Shown here: positions 41,028 through 51,336 of the stretch, piece by piece | How positions within the stretch are numbered: position 1 is the first letter of the stretch | Layout of the letters: each line of letters opens with the position of its first letter | Assembly: GCF_000018425.1 (NCBI RefSeq) | Contig: NC_010424.1 | Coordinates: 1,302,001 to 1,366,000 of the forward strand | DNA length: 64,000 nucleotides | Reading direction: 5' to 3' | Source of the DNA: Candidatus Desulforudis audaxviator MP104C | Lineage (GTDB): Bacteria; Bacillota; Desulfotomaculia; Desulfotomaculales; Desulforudaceae | Translations under genes and position numbers: made by a program | The notes under the pieces: model-generated | Seen by the model: the letters and a program-made list of their open reading frames with translations, nothing else | What the model was told of the DNA's origin: nothing | The model's database searches: none

Positions 41028-44000
41028 CCTCCTCCGGCAGCCCCAACAGGCGCCACAGCTCCCCGGCGGTCAGGGCGCGGAGCTGCCGGTAGCGGTTCGA
41101 TTCCAGCAGGGGGTCGAAGGCGCACACCGGCTTGAAAGCGCAGTACCGGCAGGCGTTGGCCTGACCCTTGCGGTACGGGGCGATGGCCACCACGCCGGCC
41201 TGGATTTCCGCCGCCGTTTCCGCAACCACCCGGCGCACGTGCTCCTGCAGCCGTTCGAGCTGCGCCGCGCTCACGACGCCCGGCTTCTTTTTCACCGTCC
41301 CGTCCTGCTTCAACCCGGCGGGCACGATCGCCGACTCGCTCCCGATGGCGTCGTCCATCAGGCGCAGGAGCGCTGGATCGTCCAGCACCAGACCCTGCAG
41401 GCGGAAAGCCTTCAAGAGGCGCGGCGCCACCTCCGCCGGCGGCACCGGCGTCCCGCCCTTGAGGAGCGGGTTCTGTACCCGGAAGTAGAAGGCGCCTGCC
41501 GGCCGGCACTCCCGGCCCGCCAGCGCCGCCGCCTCTCTGAGGCCAGCCTCCAGGTACACCAAAAGCTGCAGGTTCAAGCCGTAGTAGACGTCGTCCAGCG
41601 CCAGGCTCCGGGGTCCCGCCTTATAGTCGATCACCCGCAGGTACGCGGCGTTATCGGTGTGGGCCACGTCCACCCGGTCGATCCGTCCGGCCAGCTCCAC
41701 CGAGCCGCCGCCGGGGAGCGGGTACGCCGGCCCCGGCACGTCCCGCCCCGGCCCGAACGCGACTTCCACCGCCACCGGCTGGAAGCGGCTATGCCGGGCG
41801 TGGGCGGCCATCACCCCGGCGGTCCGCTCCACCACGCGCTCCAGCTTGCCGGTCAGGAACCGGAGGCGCGGCGAACTTAAGAGAACCTCGCTCTGCAGTT
41901 GGGGCGCCAGTTCCTCCACCACTGCGGACGCCAGCCGGGTACAGTCCGCACTCTCCAGCGCGTCCCACTCCATGCCGGCCTCCCGCAGCCGGTCCTCGAA
42001 GGTCTTGAGCGCGGCGTGGAAAAAAAGCCCGATGTCCGGCGCGGCCAGCCGACACACGTCCCGCTCCTTAAGCCGCAGGGCGTAGCGGGCGAAGTGGGCG
42101 AACGGGCAGCCCCGGAATTCCTCCAGCCGGGACACGCTGACCACCAGCCGGCTCCCATACAGTTCCGGGGTCAGTTCCGGGTCCAAGCGCGGTTCCCGGT
42201 TTTCGTAAAAAAGGCCGGCCAGCACGGGAGCGCACCGCTCCCGCCAGCCGGCGTGAGCAGCGAACCAGTTGAATACCGACCACCACACCGGGTCCACCGT
42301 CACGCCTGATTTCCAGTCCCGGAGCCTGGTGACCAGAAAGCCCAGGGTGCGGCCGGGCGCCGTGACGTAAGGAAGGTCCGCGCCGGGCGCGGTCCCCTCG
42401 GGTTCCAGGGCCAGCGTCTCTTCCCGGAGCCCGGGGAAAAGCTCCCGGAGCCGGGGAATGACACTGGACGGGGCCAGGGCGCCCCCCTCCTCGTCGGCCA
42501 ACGGGTAGCTCACCCACAGGTAGTGGCCGGCGCGGGTCAGGGCGATGTACACCAGGTACTGCTCCTCGTAGACCTTCCGGCGGGTGTCGGGCGCCACCTC
42601 CAGGCCGGCGGCGAGCAGCACCTCCCGCTCCCGGTCGGTGAAAAGCCCGGTGCCGCCGTGGCGGCCTGGTAGGACACCCTCGGACACCCCGAGCACGAAG
42701 GCCGCCCGGATGTCCGGGTTCCGGGACCGTTCCAGGGAACCGACCAGCACTTGGTCGAGCGCCGGCGGAATCAGGGCGAGCTGGAGCCCGTCCATCCCGG
42801 AGTCGAGGATCCGCCCGTACTCCTCCGGGGTCAGGGCCTCGTCCCCCAGGGTTTCCACCACCTGGTCAAGAAGTTCAACCACGCCGTCCCAGAGTTGCCG
42901 ATGTTCGCGGGCGGCCTCCAGCCGCCCCTCGGTCTCGGCCTCCCGGCTCCACTCCTCGATCCGTCCGGGCACGTCCAGGTCGCTCAAAAGGTCGTACAGG
43001 GCCGCGGTCAGCTCTCGCACCGTCCCGGCCGCCTGAACGCGGCGCTGGAAGTCCAGCAGGTGCCGCGCCGCACGCCGCCGGATGCGGTTCACCTTTTCCC
43101 GCAAGTACCGATCGCGGTCGGATGGCGCCGGGGCACCCGTGCCGTTAGGCACGGGTCGGTTCAGCGCGTCCGAGCGCCGGTAGTGCCAGTCTTCCGGGTC
43201 CGCCCACTTCGCCCCCTTGATGCCGTGGGCCAGCACGTAGTTCTCCAATAGGTCCACGTCCCCACGGGATACCGGCACCAAGTCGGTCTTCAGGTACCGG
43301 AACACCGGATCGTAGGTCCAATTCTCGGTCACCGTCTCCAGGGCCGAGCGGATCAGCTCGACCAGCGGGTGGTGCCGGACCGGGCGCTTGCGGTCGATGA
43401 AGCACGGGATGCCGTAGTCGGCGAACACCGTGGCCACGAGTTCATGGTAGTCCGCCAGGTTCCGGACGACCAGGGACACGTCCCGCCAGCGCCAGCCCCG
43501 CTCCCGGCTCAAGCGCAGGATTTCCCGGGCTGCCCCTTCCACCTCCGCCCGGCGGCTTGCGGCCGCAACCAGGCGCAAGTTCTCCGGCGGGCCGGCAAAC
43601 TTTTTGGTAGGGCGGCGGAAGAACTCCCGCTCCAGGTGGGCCAGCGCGGGGTTCGCCCGAAACCGCGCCGGCGGCCCGGCCAGCTCCACCGGCCGCTCCA
43701 GTTCCACCCCGTTTTTGCGCGCCAACTCGGCCAGCCGCGCCCGGGTGTCCCGGGTCACCTGGAAAAGCTCCAAATCTTCGCGCCGCCCCGAACGCGGGTC
43801 CAGACAGAGCGCCACGTTCACCCGGGCGGCCGCCTTCAAGAGCGCCTCCAGCACCGCGTACTCCTGCGGCGTGAAGCCGGCGAACCCGTCCACCCACACC
43901 TCGGCCGCCCGCAGCGTGGGGCTTTCCCCAAGCCGGGCGGCCAGCAGGGTCAGGTAGTCGTCCGGGTCGATGTATTTCCCGGCGAGTTCACGTTCGAAGT

Positions 44001-44505
44001 CGGTGTAGAGCAAGCGCAGGTCCTCCAGCTTGGCCTGCAGGGAGTCCGTCTCGGCGGTGCCGGGCAGCATGCGGACGGCCTGTTCCAGGGCCTCGGGGGT
44101 GACCAGGTAGGTCTTCAGTTCGGAGAGCACGCCCGCCAGGGTACCGGAAAAGCCGTACTGTCCGGCGGCCCGCCCGAAGAGGCGCAGTTCGTTCCGCCGA
44201 CGCGCCAGAATCCGGGCGAGCATCATCCGCTTGCCCACGTCGCCGACATGCGGGCGGGCCGCCCCGCCCACCTCCGAGAACACCCGCCAGGCCAGGCGGC
44301 GAAAACTCAGCACCTGGGCCCGGAACATCCCGGACAGGCCCGGGGTGAGCGCGAGCGCGTACTCGGTCTGAAAGGTGGCCTGCTCAGGCACGAGAAAAAC
44401 AAGCGGCGGCCCGTCGGGCGCCTGCCGCAGTTCTTTCCGGATCTCTTCCAGGCAGAGCCGGGTCTTGCCGGTACCGGCCCGCCCCAGGATAAACCGCAAA
44501 GCCAA
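41008..44505 (-). CDS. addB: ATP-dependent helicase/nuclease subunit B (AddB)
   Basis: Partner of AddA with a nuclease and an inactive or vestigial helicase. Walker A is GRAGTGKT (residues 8-15). Near the C-terminus is the RecB-type nuclease (RVIDYKAG) with its 4Fe-4S cluster ligands, one Cys before it (RGCPFAHFARYAL) and three after (ACRYCAFKPVCAFD). 1165 residues fits the family. TTG 44505. It overlaps addA by 20 bases and follows the fused nuclease-ATPase gene by 76 bases, so the three may be one repair operon. Confidence 0.93.
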   Translation of the reverse strand: MALRFILGRAGTGKTRLCLEEIRKELRQAPDGPPLVFLVPEQATFQTEYALALTPGLSGMFRAQVLSFRRLAWRVFSEVGGAARPHVGDVGKRMMLARILARRRNELRLFGRAAGQYGFSGTLAGVLSELKTYLVTPEALEQAVRMLPGTAETDSLQAKLEDLRLLYTDFERELAGKYIDPDDYLTLLAARLGESPTLRAAEVWVDGFAGFTPQEYAVLEALLKAAARVNVALCLDPRSGRREDLELFQVTRDTRARLAELARKNGVELERPVELAGPPARFRANPALAHLEREFFRRPTKKFAGPPENLRLVAAASRRAEVEGAAREILRLSRERGWRWRDVSLVVRNLADYHELVATVFADYGIPCFIDRKRPVRHHPLVELIRSALETVTENWTYDPVFRYLKTDLVPVSRGDVDLLENYVLAHGIKGAKWADPEDWHYRRSDALNRPVPNGTGAPAPSDRDRYLREKVNRIRRRAARHLLDFQRRVQAAGTVRELTAALYDLLSDLDVPGRIEEWSREAETEGRLEAAREHRQLWDGVVELLDQVVETLGDEALTPEEYGRILDSGMDGLQLALIPPALDQVLVGSLERSRNPDIRAAFVLGVSEGVLPGRHGGTGLFTDREREVLLAAGLEVAPDTRRKVYEEQYLVYIALTRAGHYLWVSYPLADEEGGALAPSSVIPRLRELFPGLREETLALEPEGTAPGADLPYVTAPGRTLGFLVTRLRDWKSGVTVDPVWWSVFNWFAAHAGWRERCAPVLAGLFYENREPRLDPELTPELYGSRLVVSVSRLEEFRGCPFAHFARYALRLKERDVCRLAAPDIGLFFHAALKTFEDRLREAGMEWDALESADCTRLASAVVEELAPQLQSEVLLSSPRLRFLTGKLERVVERTAGVMAAHARHSRFQPVAVEVAFGPGRDVPGPAYPLPGGGSVELAGRIDRVDVAHTDNAAYLRVIDYKAGPRSLALDDVYYGLNLQLLVYLEAGLREAAALAGRECRPAGAFYFRVQNPLLKGGTPVPPAEVAPRLLKAFRLQGLVLDDPALLRLMDDAIGSESAIVPAGLKQDGTVKKKPGVVSAAQLERLQEHVRRVVAETAAEIQAGVVAIAPYRKGQANACRYCAFKPVCAFDPLLESNRYRQLRALTAGELWRLLGLPEEDEPGDE

Positions 44506-44581
44506 GACCGCTCACCCCTCTCCGTCCCAGTTCCCTTCTCGCAACTAACTCACCTTACGACGTTGTCCCGAGGACAATTGA

Positions 44582-46669
44582 TTAACCCGGCGGCCGCCCG
44601 CGCCAGCTGCTAGCCCGGATCGAGCTGCCCCGGTCGTGAACCGCGCTCGCCCCAGACTCGATCCGGAGCACAAACACGGCGTCCGCGGTGCCCGACAGGG
44701 GCTGGTTGTGGGTGGTGACGATCACCTGGCGGCCGAACGAGTCTGTAAACCCCTTCAGCAAGCGGGCCACGCGGGACAGGAACCGGTGACTGACCTGCTG
44801 CGCCGGCTCATCCAGCACCAGCGGCCCGGGCACCGCCGGGCGGGCCACTTCTAGAAAGGCCACCCGCAAGGCCAGGGACACCACGTCCCCGACCCCGCCG
44901 CCGTGCACATTGAGGTACGCCGCCGTGGGGCCGCCCCCCAGGGTACCCGGGGGTACCCGCTCGGGGTACCCGCGACAGCGGGTCGGGTCAGCGGGTCGCC
45001 CGGAACTCACCAGAAAGTCCGCCTCTGCTGGCTGCCGCTCCTCCCGTAGCGCGATCTTAAACTCCATCGGGACGTCGAACACAAAACTCAGCGCCCGGCC
45101 GACCACCTCCTCGGCCCGCGCCAGGGCTTCGTCACGGGCGCGTACGGCAGCCAGGGCCAGCAAGGCCCGTACCGCTTCCGGGTCTGCGCCCCCGCCGCCC
45201 GCCGCGGTGTTTTCCCGGGCCGCCTCAAAGAGCGCCGCCCCAGACATCCGTTCCAACGCCCGGGCCCGGAGCACTCCCGGCAGGCCCAGCAAGAACGGCC
45301 CCTCGCGTTCTTGCGCCACGCTCAAACAGATGGCGGTCTCCCGGTCCAGCGCCAGAAGCCCCCCGCACTGGAGACCTTCTTCTCCGGCCGGCAAAAACCG
45401 CGCACCCGCCGGCACCGCGCTTCCGGGGGCGCCGTCCGGCGCCGCGGCCAGCCGGTGTTCCCGAACCAGCCGCCGCCCGTCGCCGCAGACCGCAGTCACC
45501 CGGCACCCGGGAGCGCCGGCCCGCACGTACTCGTCCCGGGCCGGCTCGCGACACAAAAGCCAGCGCAACGCCCGGACGATCGCGCTTTTGCCCTGGCCGG
45601 ACTCGCCCAGGATCACGTTCAGCCCCGGCGCCAGTTCAAACTCGGTGTGCAAGTGCGACTGGAAGTTCTCCAGTACCAGGTGCGTGAGGTGCGCCCCTCG
45701 CTCCCGGCTCCCTTCGGCACGGGCCAGACACCGGGCGGCTGCCGCGACCACCTCGGGAGCGAAGCCGCCGGCACGCGCGGTTTCCCGGAGCACCTCGGAT
45801 GGCTCCAGGTAGGTGCAGCATTCGGGACGGTCGAACCGCCCGAAAACGGTCCCCGGCCCGTCGCGTCCCGCTGCCGCGGCGGCCAGGCCGGCGTCCAGCA
45901 CCTCATGACCGGGCCGGGCCGACTTCAACGGAATCTTGGTGTGAACCGGGCGGCTGCCGGTAAAATCCAGCAGCAGCACCTGCGGCGTGCGCTGGATGTC
46001 GCCGGGCTGGACCGAAAGCCGGACCAGCGAACCCGGGTTGATGAACCAGCGGCCGTCCCACTCCACGTCCGGGTAGCCGAAGTGGGCGTGACTCCCCAGC
46101 GTGTAGTCGGCCGCGGTGTGCGGGGCGACCGTGCTCACCAGGGTGTGCGGCGTCCCCGGAAAGAAGGGTTTGTCCAGAAGCATCCCGTGGGCCAGGTGGA
46201 CGGCGTAGTCACAGTCCTCCTTGGTCACGCAGTAATCGGCCAACGGGTCCACCCGGTCCATATTGAAGTGAAAGGGGGTGCCCGTCAGCTGGACGCGCAC
46301 CCCCCGCGACTCCAGGTACACTCTCTCCCCCCGGCGCAGCACGTGAAGAGTACCCACCCGGTGCAGGAGCCCGAGCATGGTGTGCTCGAGGGTGTCCGGG
46401 TTGCAGGCGAAAATGTCGTGGTTCCCCTGGACCACGTAGATGGGCACGCCCATCTCGATGAAGATCCGGATGAAATCCCCGACCACGGAGAGTTCCGGCG
46501 ACGGCTGGTCGAAAAAGTCCCCGCCGTGCAGCACTGCGTCGACCTCCAGGGCGCGGACGAGTCCGGCGACCTCCAGGAGCTTAGCGCGGACCGTGGCCGG
46601 GAAATCGTCGCGGCGGTGGAGCGGGTTGTCACCGCGGATGTGGGTGTCCGTAAGGTATAGCAGTTTCAT
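44582..46669 (-). CDS. Single-chain SbcD/Mre11-like nuclease fused to a coil-less Rad50/SbcC-like ATPase
   Basis: The first 320 residues are a calcineurin-type nuclease with D8-x-H10, GGDFFD (49-54), GNHD (82-85), LAHGML (159-164) and GSHAHFG (192-198). The rest is a Rad50/SMC-type ATPase head: Walker A GESGQGKS (355-362), a Q-loop SVAQEREGPFL (450-460), a signature-like GGGVGDVVSLALR (590-602), Walker B LVLDEP (617-622) and a His switch VTTHN. Between Q-loop and signature only about 130 residues remain, so the long coiled coil and zinc hook are missing. In SbcCD or Mre11-Rad50 these are two proteins. It precedes addBA, so a role in DNA-end repair is likely. A low-complexity stretch lies at residues 555-582. 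Confidence 0.85.
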   Translation of the reverse strand: MKLLYLTDTHIRGDNPLHRRDDFPATVRAKLLEVAGLVRALEVDAVLHGGDFFDQPSPELSVVGDFIRIFIEMGVPIYVVQGNHDIFACNPDTLEHTMLGLLHRVGTLHVLRRGERVYLESRGVRVQLTGTPFHFNMDRVDPLADYCVTKEDCDYAVHLAHGMLLDKPFFPGTPHTLVSTVAPHTAADYTLGSHAHFGYPDVEWDGRWFINPGSLVRLSVQPGDIQRTPQVLLLDFTGSRPVHTKIPLKSARPGHEVLDAGLAAAAAGRDGPGTVFGRFDRPECCTYLEPSEVLRETARAGGFAPEVVAAAARCLARAEGSRERGAHLTHLVLENFQSHLHTEFELAPGLNVILGESGQGKSAIVRALRWLLCREPARDEYVRAGAPGCRVTAVCGDGRRLVREHRLAAAPDGAPGSAVPAGARFLPAGEEGLQCGGLLALDRETAICLSVAQEREGPFLLGLPGVLRARALERMSGAALFEAARENTAAGGGGADPEAVRALLALAAVRARDEALARAEEVVGRALSFVFDVPMEFKIALREERQPAEADFLVSSGRPADPTRCRGYPERVPPGTLGGGPTAAYLNVHGGGVGDVVSLALRVAFLEVARPAVPGPLVLDEPAQQVSHRFLSRVARLLKGFTDSFGRQVIVTTHNQPLSGTADAVFVLRIESGASAVHDRGSSIRASSWRGRPPG

Positions 46670-46778
46670 AGTCAGATCACGTCACCGCATTTTGATTCCA
46701 TATTCTATAAGCTATGACTAAATCCTGCCCGCCGGACCGGGCGGCCGGACGCCGGCGTACTAATAAGGAAATACTGTG

Positions 46779-47837
46779 CTACAGGTGGCTCACCACCAAG
46801 TCGCCGACCTCGTCGGTCCCGTAGCCCATCCGGCCGGCCGCCAGGCTCTTTAAGTGCCCGGCGCATACTTTCTTCACCGCTTCCTCGATCCGGGCGGCCG
46901 CCCCGGTTTCCCCGAGCTGCTCCAGCATCATCGCCCCGGCGCAGACGGCGGCAAGCGGGTTGATCACGTTCTTCCCGGTGTACTTGGGAGCCGAGCCGCC
47001 GATCGGCTCGAACATGGACACGCCCTCGGGGTTCAAATTCCCCCCGGCGGCGATCCCCATCCCCCCCTGGAGCATCGCCCCCAGGTCGGTGATGATGTCC
47101 CCGAACATGTTGTCGGTGACGATCACATCGAACCATTCCGGGTTTTTCACCATCCACATGCAGATCGCGTCCACGTGGGCGTAGTCGCGCTCGATATCCG
47201 GGTACTCCTCGCCCACCTCGTTGAACACCCGCTCCCACAGGTCGAACGCGAACGTCAGGACGTTGGTCTTGCCGCACAGGGTGACCTTGCGGCGCCCGCC
47301 GCGCTTGCGGCAGTACTCGAAGGCGAACCGGACGCACCGCTCGACCCCTTTGCGGGTGTTGATCGAGGTCTGGATGGCCACCTCGTCCGGCGTGCCCCGC
47401 TTCAGGAAGCCGCCGCTCCCGGCGTAGAGGCCCTCGGTGTTCTCCCGGACGACCACGAAGTCGATGTCCTCGGGGCCCTTGCCGGCAATGGGCGTTTCCA
47501 CGCCGGGGTAGAGCTTCACCGGGCGGAGGTTGATGTACTGGTCGAGTTCAAATCGCAGGCGGAGCAAAATACCCTTTTCCAGGATTCCGGGCCGCACCTC
47601 GGGGTGCCCGATCGCCCCCAGGTAGATGGCGTCGTAGCGCTTGAGCTGCTCGACCGCGTCCGGGGGCAGCACCTCTCCGGTCCGCAGGTAGTACTCGCCC
47701 CCCCAGTCCAGCACCGTCGTCTCCAGCGCGAAGCCCTCTTTGCCGGCGGCCGCGTGCAGCACCTTCAAACCCTCGCGCACCTGCTCGGGGCCCGTGCCGT
47801 CCCCCGGGATTACCGCGATCTTATACGTTTTTTGCAT
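46779..47837 (-). CDS. Isopropylmalate / tartrate / D-malate dehydrogenase family
   Basis: A beta-decarboxylating dehydrogenase using NAD. Family features: IPGDGTGPE at the N-terminus, [60 protein letters not shown] (in parts, with the metal-binding Asp residues) and [15 protein letters not shown]. The substrate segment [11 protein letters not shown] differs from classical LeuB and is nearer to the less defined group that includes tartrate and D-malate dehydrogenases, and there is no leuACD nearby, so I leave the symbol empty. Start ATG 47837 follows AGGAGG. Confidence 0.85.
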   Translation of the reverse strand: MQKTYKIAVIPGDGTGPEQVREGLKVLHAAAGKEGFALETTVLDWGGEYYLRTGEVLPPDAVEQLKRYDAIYLGAIGHPEVRPGILEKGILLRLRFELDQYINLRPVKLYPGVETPIAGKGPEDIDFVVVRENTEGLYAGSGGFLKRGTPDEVAIQTSINTRKGVERCVRFAFEYCRKRGGRRKVTLCGKTNVLTFAFDLWERVFNEVGEEYPDIERDYAHVDAICMWMVKNPEWFDVIVTDNMFGDIITDLGAMLQGGMGIAAGGNLNPEGVSMFEPIGGSAPKYTGKNVINPLAAVCAGAMMLEQLGETGAAARIEEAVKKVCAGHLKSLAAGRMGYGTDEVGDLVVSHL

Positions 47838-47853
47838 CGTCGTCCGGTCCTCC

Positions 47854-49179
47854 TTACATTGCCCTATTTTCATATTCTTCGTCCCCCACTACGGCGTGCA
47901 CCAGGGGTCCCGGGGCGGTCTTCTCCGCCGCCAGGACGTAGGCCTCCCGGACCAGGGCGGCCGCCTCGGCCTCCCCCCGCCCGGCGCCGTGCACGGTGGC
48001 CAACGCCGCGCCCGGTTCCACCCACGACCCCACCTTGTGGTGGAGGACCACCCCGACCGCCGGGTCGACGGGCTCGCCCTTTTTCGTGCGCCCGGCCCCG
48101 AGGGCCAAGGCCGCCTGTCCCACCGCCCGGGCGTCGATCCGCTGCACCCATCCCCCGGTCTCGGCCCGCACCGCGGTCCGCTCCGGGGCTTTAGCCAAAA
48201 GTTCCGGGTCGTCCACCACCGCCGGGTCGCCCCCTTGCGCCCGCACCCAGGCCCGCATCTTCTCCCGGGCCGCCCCGGACGCCAGCGCCCCCTGCGCCAG
48301 CGCCCCGGCTTCGTCTAGGCTCCCCGCCCGGCCGGCTAGGAACACCATGTGCGCGGCCAGCACCAGGCAGAGTTCCACCAGGTCCGGGGGCGGGTCCTCG
48401 CCCGCCAGCACCGCCAGCGCCTCGTGCACCTCCAGGGCGTTCCCCACGGCGCGCCCCAGCGGCTCATCCATCGCGGTCACCAGGGCCACCGTGCGCCGGC
48501 CGTGCTGCCGGCCGATCTGGACCATGGCCCGCGCCAGCTCCAGCGCGTCCTCCGTTTTCTGCATGAAGGCCCCGGTGCCCGCTTTCACGTCCAGCACCAC
48601 CGCGTCCGCGCCCGAGGCGATCTTCTTGGACATCACGCTGCTGGCGATGAGCGGGATGCTGTCCACCGTAGCCGTGACGTCCCGCAGGGCGTACAGCAGC
48701 CGGTCGGCCGGCGTGAGGTCCCCGGTCTGGGCACCCACCGCGAGCCCGATCTCCCGGACCTGCCCCGCCACCTCCGCGAGGCCGAGGTCGGTCCGGAAGC
48801 CCGGGATCGACTCCAGCTTGTCGATGGTACCCCCGGTGTGCCCGAGACCCCGCCCCGACATCTTGGCCACCGGCACGCCGCAGGCCGCCACCAGGGGAGC
48901 CAGCACCAGGGTGGTCTTGTCCCCCACCCCGCCCGTGCTGTGCTTATCCACCTTGATCCCCGGGATGGCCTTGAGGTCGATCGTTTCGCCCGACGCCACG
49001 ATGGCGGCGGTCAGATCGGCCATCTCCCGGAAGGTCATCCCCTGGAAGTACACCGCCATCAGGAAGGCCGCCATCTGGTAGTCGGGGACCGTGCCGTCCA
49101 CGAACCCGCGGATCATAAACCCGATCTCCGCGTCGGAAAGCTCGCCCCCCGCCCGCTTTTTCAGGATTAGGTCCACCAT
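47854..49179 (-). CDS. pdp: Pyrimidine-nucleoside phosphorylase
   Basis: Splits uridine or thymidine with phosphate to base and (deoxy)ribose-1-phosphate. It reads MVDLILKKRAGGELSDAEI, then the phosphate/substrate motifs KVDKHSTGGVGDKTTL and KMSGRGLGHTGGT, with KAGTGAFMQ later; the C-terminal alpha/beta domain is complete. ATG 49179 lies 2 bases after the deoB stop. 441 residues is normal. The product feeds DeoB. Confidence 0.9.
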   Translation of the reverse strand: MVDLILKKRAGGELSDAEIGFMIRGFVDGTVPDYQMAAFLMAVYFQGMTFREMADLTAAIVASGETIDLKAIPGIKVDKHSTGGVGDKTTLVLAPLVAACGVPVAKMSGRGLGHTGGTIDKLESIPGFRTDLGLAEVAGQVREIGLAVGAQTGDLTPADRLLYALRDVTATVDSIPLIASSVMSKKIASGADAVVLDVKAGTGAFMQKTEDALELARAMVQIGRQHGRRTVALVTAMDEPLGRAVGNALEVHEALAVLAGEDPPPDLVELCLVLAAHMVFLAGRAGSLDEAGALAQGALASGAAREKMRAWVRAQGGDPAVVDDPELLAKAPERTAVRAETGGWVQRIDARAVGQAALALGAGRTKKGEPVDPAVGVVLHHKVGSWVEPGAALATVHGAGRGEAEAAALVREAYVLAAEKTAPGPLVHAVVGDEEYENRAM

Positions 49180-49181
49180 TC

Positions 49182-50375
49182 TCAAGGCCGCCCGCCCCCT
49201 TCCGGGACGAGCCGCCCGTAAAAACTCGTCCCCACCGGCCACCCGAAACCGAACACCTCCGCCACCGTCGCGGCCACGTCGGCCAGGGAGGCCCGCGTCC
49301 CCAGGTCCACCCCGCCGCGCAGGCGCGGCCCCAGCGCCAGCAGGGGCACGTACTCGCGCGTGTGGTCGGTGCCGGCCGTGGTCGGGTCGCACCCGTGGTC
49401 GGCGGTGAGCACCAGGAGGTCCTCCGTCGCAAGGGCTCCGAGAATCTCCGGCAGCCGCCGGTCAAAGGCCGCCAGCGCCGCGGCGTAACCGTGCGCGTCG
49501 TTCCGGTGACCGTAGAGCATGTCAAACTCGATCAGGTTGGTGAACACCAGCCCGGACGGAAAGGTGCGCAGCACCGCGAGCGTCCGGTCCACCCCCTGCT
49601 CGTTGTCCCTGGTGGGAAAACTCTCGGTCAAGCCCCGCTCGGCGAAGATGTTCCCGATCTTCCCCACACCCACTACCGCGTGGCCCCGCTTTTTCAGGGC
49701 GTCCAGGATGGTCTCCCCGCTCGGCGGCAGGGAGAAATCTTTGCGGCGCGGCGTGCGCACGAAGCGCCCCGGCGGGCCCGCAAACGGCCGGGCGATCACC
49801 CGCGCAGGCGCGTGCTCGCCGGTTAAAAGCTCCCGCGCCACCCGGCAGATCCGGTAAAGCTCCTCCACCGGGATAACTTCCTCGTGGGCGGCCACCTGGA
49901 ATACGCTGTCCGCCGAGGTGTACACAATCGGCGCGCCGGTGCGCACGTGCTCGGCACCCAGCTCTTCGATGATCGCCGTGCCCGAAGCCGGCCGGTTCCC
50001 CAGGGTCGGGCGGCCGATCCGCGCCTCGAAGGCCGCGATCAGCGCCGCCGGGAAACCGTCCGGGTACACCGGAAACGGCCGGTCCAGCACGAGCCCCGCC
50101 AGCTCCCAGTGTCCCGTGGTGGTGTCCTTCCCGGCGGACAGGGTGGCCATCTTCCCGTAGGCCGCCCGCGGGCGCGAGGCCGGTGGCACGCCCGGGACCG
50201 GGATGATGTTCCCCAGCCCCAGGGCCTCCAAGTGCGGCAGGGACAGGCCGCCCACGGCCCGGGCGGTGTTCGCCAGGGTGTTCGTGCCCGCGTCGCCGTA
50301 CGCGGCGGCATCCGGCAGCTCTCCCACCCCGACGCTGTCCAAAACGATCAGGATCACCCGCTTGACGGGGCCCAA
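49182..50375 (-). CDS. deoB: Phosphopentomutase
   Basis: Moves phosphate between C1 and C5 of ribose or deoxyribose, linking nucleoside breakdown to central metabolism. An alkaline-phosphatase-fold enzyme: [17 protein letters not shown] at the start, KDTTTGHWE (catalytic Thr), [13 protein letters not shown] and [10 protein letters not shown] with metal ligands. TTG 50375 follows AGGAGG by about 10 bases and gives 397 residues; the open frame to 50783 is an Arg/Pro-rich extension with no resemblance. Lies between xerD and pdp as in Bacillus. Confidence 0.92.
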   Translation of the reverse strand: MGPVKRVILIVLDSVGVGELPDAAAYGDAGTNTLANTARAVGGLSLPHLEALGLGNIIPVPGVPPASRPRAAYGKMATLSAGKDTTTGHWELAGLVLDRPFPVYPDGFPAALIAAFEARIGRPTLGNRPASGTAIIEELGAEHVRTGAPIVYTSADSVFQVAAHEEVIPVEELYRICRVARELLTGEHAPARVIARPFAGPPGRFVRTPRRKDFSLPPSGETILDALKKRGHAVVGVGKIGNIFAERGLTESFPTRDNEQGVDRTLAVLRTFPSGLVFTNLIEFDMLYGHRNDAHGYAAALAAFDRRLPEILGALATEDLLVLTADHGCDPTTAGTDHTREYVPLLALGPRLRGGVDLGTRASLADVAATVAEVFGFGWPVGTSFYGRLVPEGGGRP

Positions 50376-50392
50376 ACGAACGCTTCCTCCTC

Positions 50393-51280
50393 TTAAGCCC
50401 GGGGATGGGTGCGGTCGTAAACGGCGCGCAGACCCCGGGATGTCAGGTGCGTGTAAATTTGCGTGGTGACGATGTCGGCGTGGCCGAGCATCTCCTGGAC
50501 CGCCCGGAGGTCGGCTCCGTTCTCCAGAAGGTGCGTGGCGAAGGAGTGCCGCAGGGTGTGCGGGGTGATCTCCTTCTGGATCCCGGCCTCGCGCGCGTAA
50601 CGCTTTAAGAGCTTCCACACCGTTTGGCGGGTCAGGGGTTGACCCCGTCGGTTCACGAACAAAAACCTGGTCCGCCGTCCTTTCAGCAATAGCGGCCGGG
50701 AGCGCGCCAGGTACTCGTCCACCAAGCGGACCGCCTCCCCCCCGACCGGAACGACGCGCTCCCGGCCGCCCTTCCCCACGCAACGCACCAGGCCGCCCCG
50801 CAGGTCCAGGTCGCCCACCTTGAGGTTCACCGCCTCCGATACCCGGAGCCCGCTCGCGTACAGGACCTCCATCAGGGCCCGGTCTCGCAGGCCCATGGGG
50901 TTGGCAGTGTCCGGCGCCGTCAAGAGCCGGTCCACCTCGTCCACCCGCAGCACCCGGGGCAGCCGCTGCGCCTGCTTCGGAGAGCCCGTGTACTCCGCCG
51001 GGTTGGCCGTCACCAGCCCTTCGGCGGTCAAAAACTTCAGGAAAGCCCGCACCGCCGACAGCCGGCGGGCCACCGTGGCCGGGCGCCGCCCTAGCCGCTT
51101 TTGCGCCAAAAGATAGGCGGTGATGTGGCTTGCCTGAAGGTCGTTTAGGTCCCGTACGCCCTGGGCGGCCAGGAAAGCGCCGAACTGCTGGAGATCCCCC
51201 CGGTAGGCGGCCAGCGTGTTTTCCGAAAGCCCCCGCTCCACGTGCAGGTGATTCAAGAAAAGCCCCAACTGTTCGTCCAC
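50393..51280 (-). CDS. xerD: Tyrosine recombinase XerD
   Basis: Site-specific recombinase that resolves chromosome dimers at dif. The N-terminal SAM-like domain is followed by the catalytic domain with Arg (SGLRVSE), [21 protein letters not shown] and the nucleophile Tyr in QIYTHLT. 295 residues is standard. Start GTG 51280. The setting, spoIIM-(yqzK place)-xerD-deoB, matches the Bacillus order and supports the XerD assignment. No dif site is seen in the window. Confidence 0.92.
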   Translation of the reverse strand: MDEQLGLFLNHLHVERGLSENTLAAYRGDLQQFGAFLAAQGVRDLNDLQASHITAYLLAQKRLGRRPATVARRLSAVRAFLKFLTAEGLVTANPAEYTGSPKQAQRLPRVLRVDEVDRLLTAPDTANPMGLRDRALMEVLYASGLRVSEAVNLKVGDLDLRGGLVRCVGKGGRERVVPVGGEAVRLVDEYLARSRPLLLKGRRTRFLFVNRRGQPLTRQTVWKLLKRYAREAGIQKEITPHTLRHSFATHLLENGADLRAVQEMLGHADIVTTQIYTHLTSRGLRAVYDRTHPRA

Positions 51281-51336
51281 GGTTTTACCACCCGTATGTC
51301 ACATTACTATTTTTTTCGCCCCCAACAAAAAAAATC

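Noticed and set aside
43369-44613. 414-codon plus-strand frame opposite addB
   Set aside because: Antisense shadow; addB carries helicase and Fe-S motifs.
45311-46660. 449-codon plus-strand frame opposite the nuclease-ATPase fusion
   Set aside because: Antisense shadow with His/Gln/Pro-rich product and no domain.
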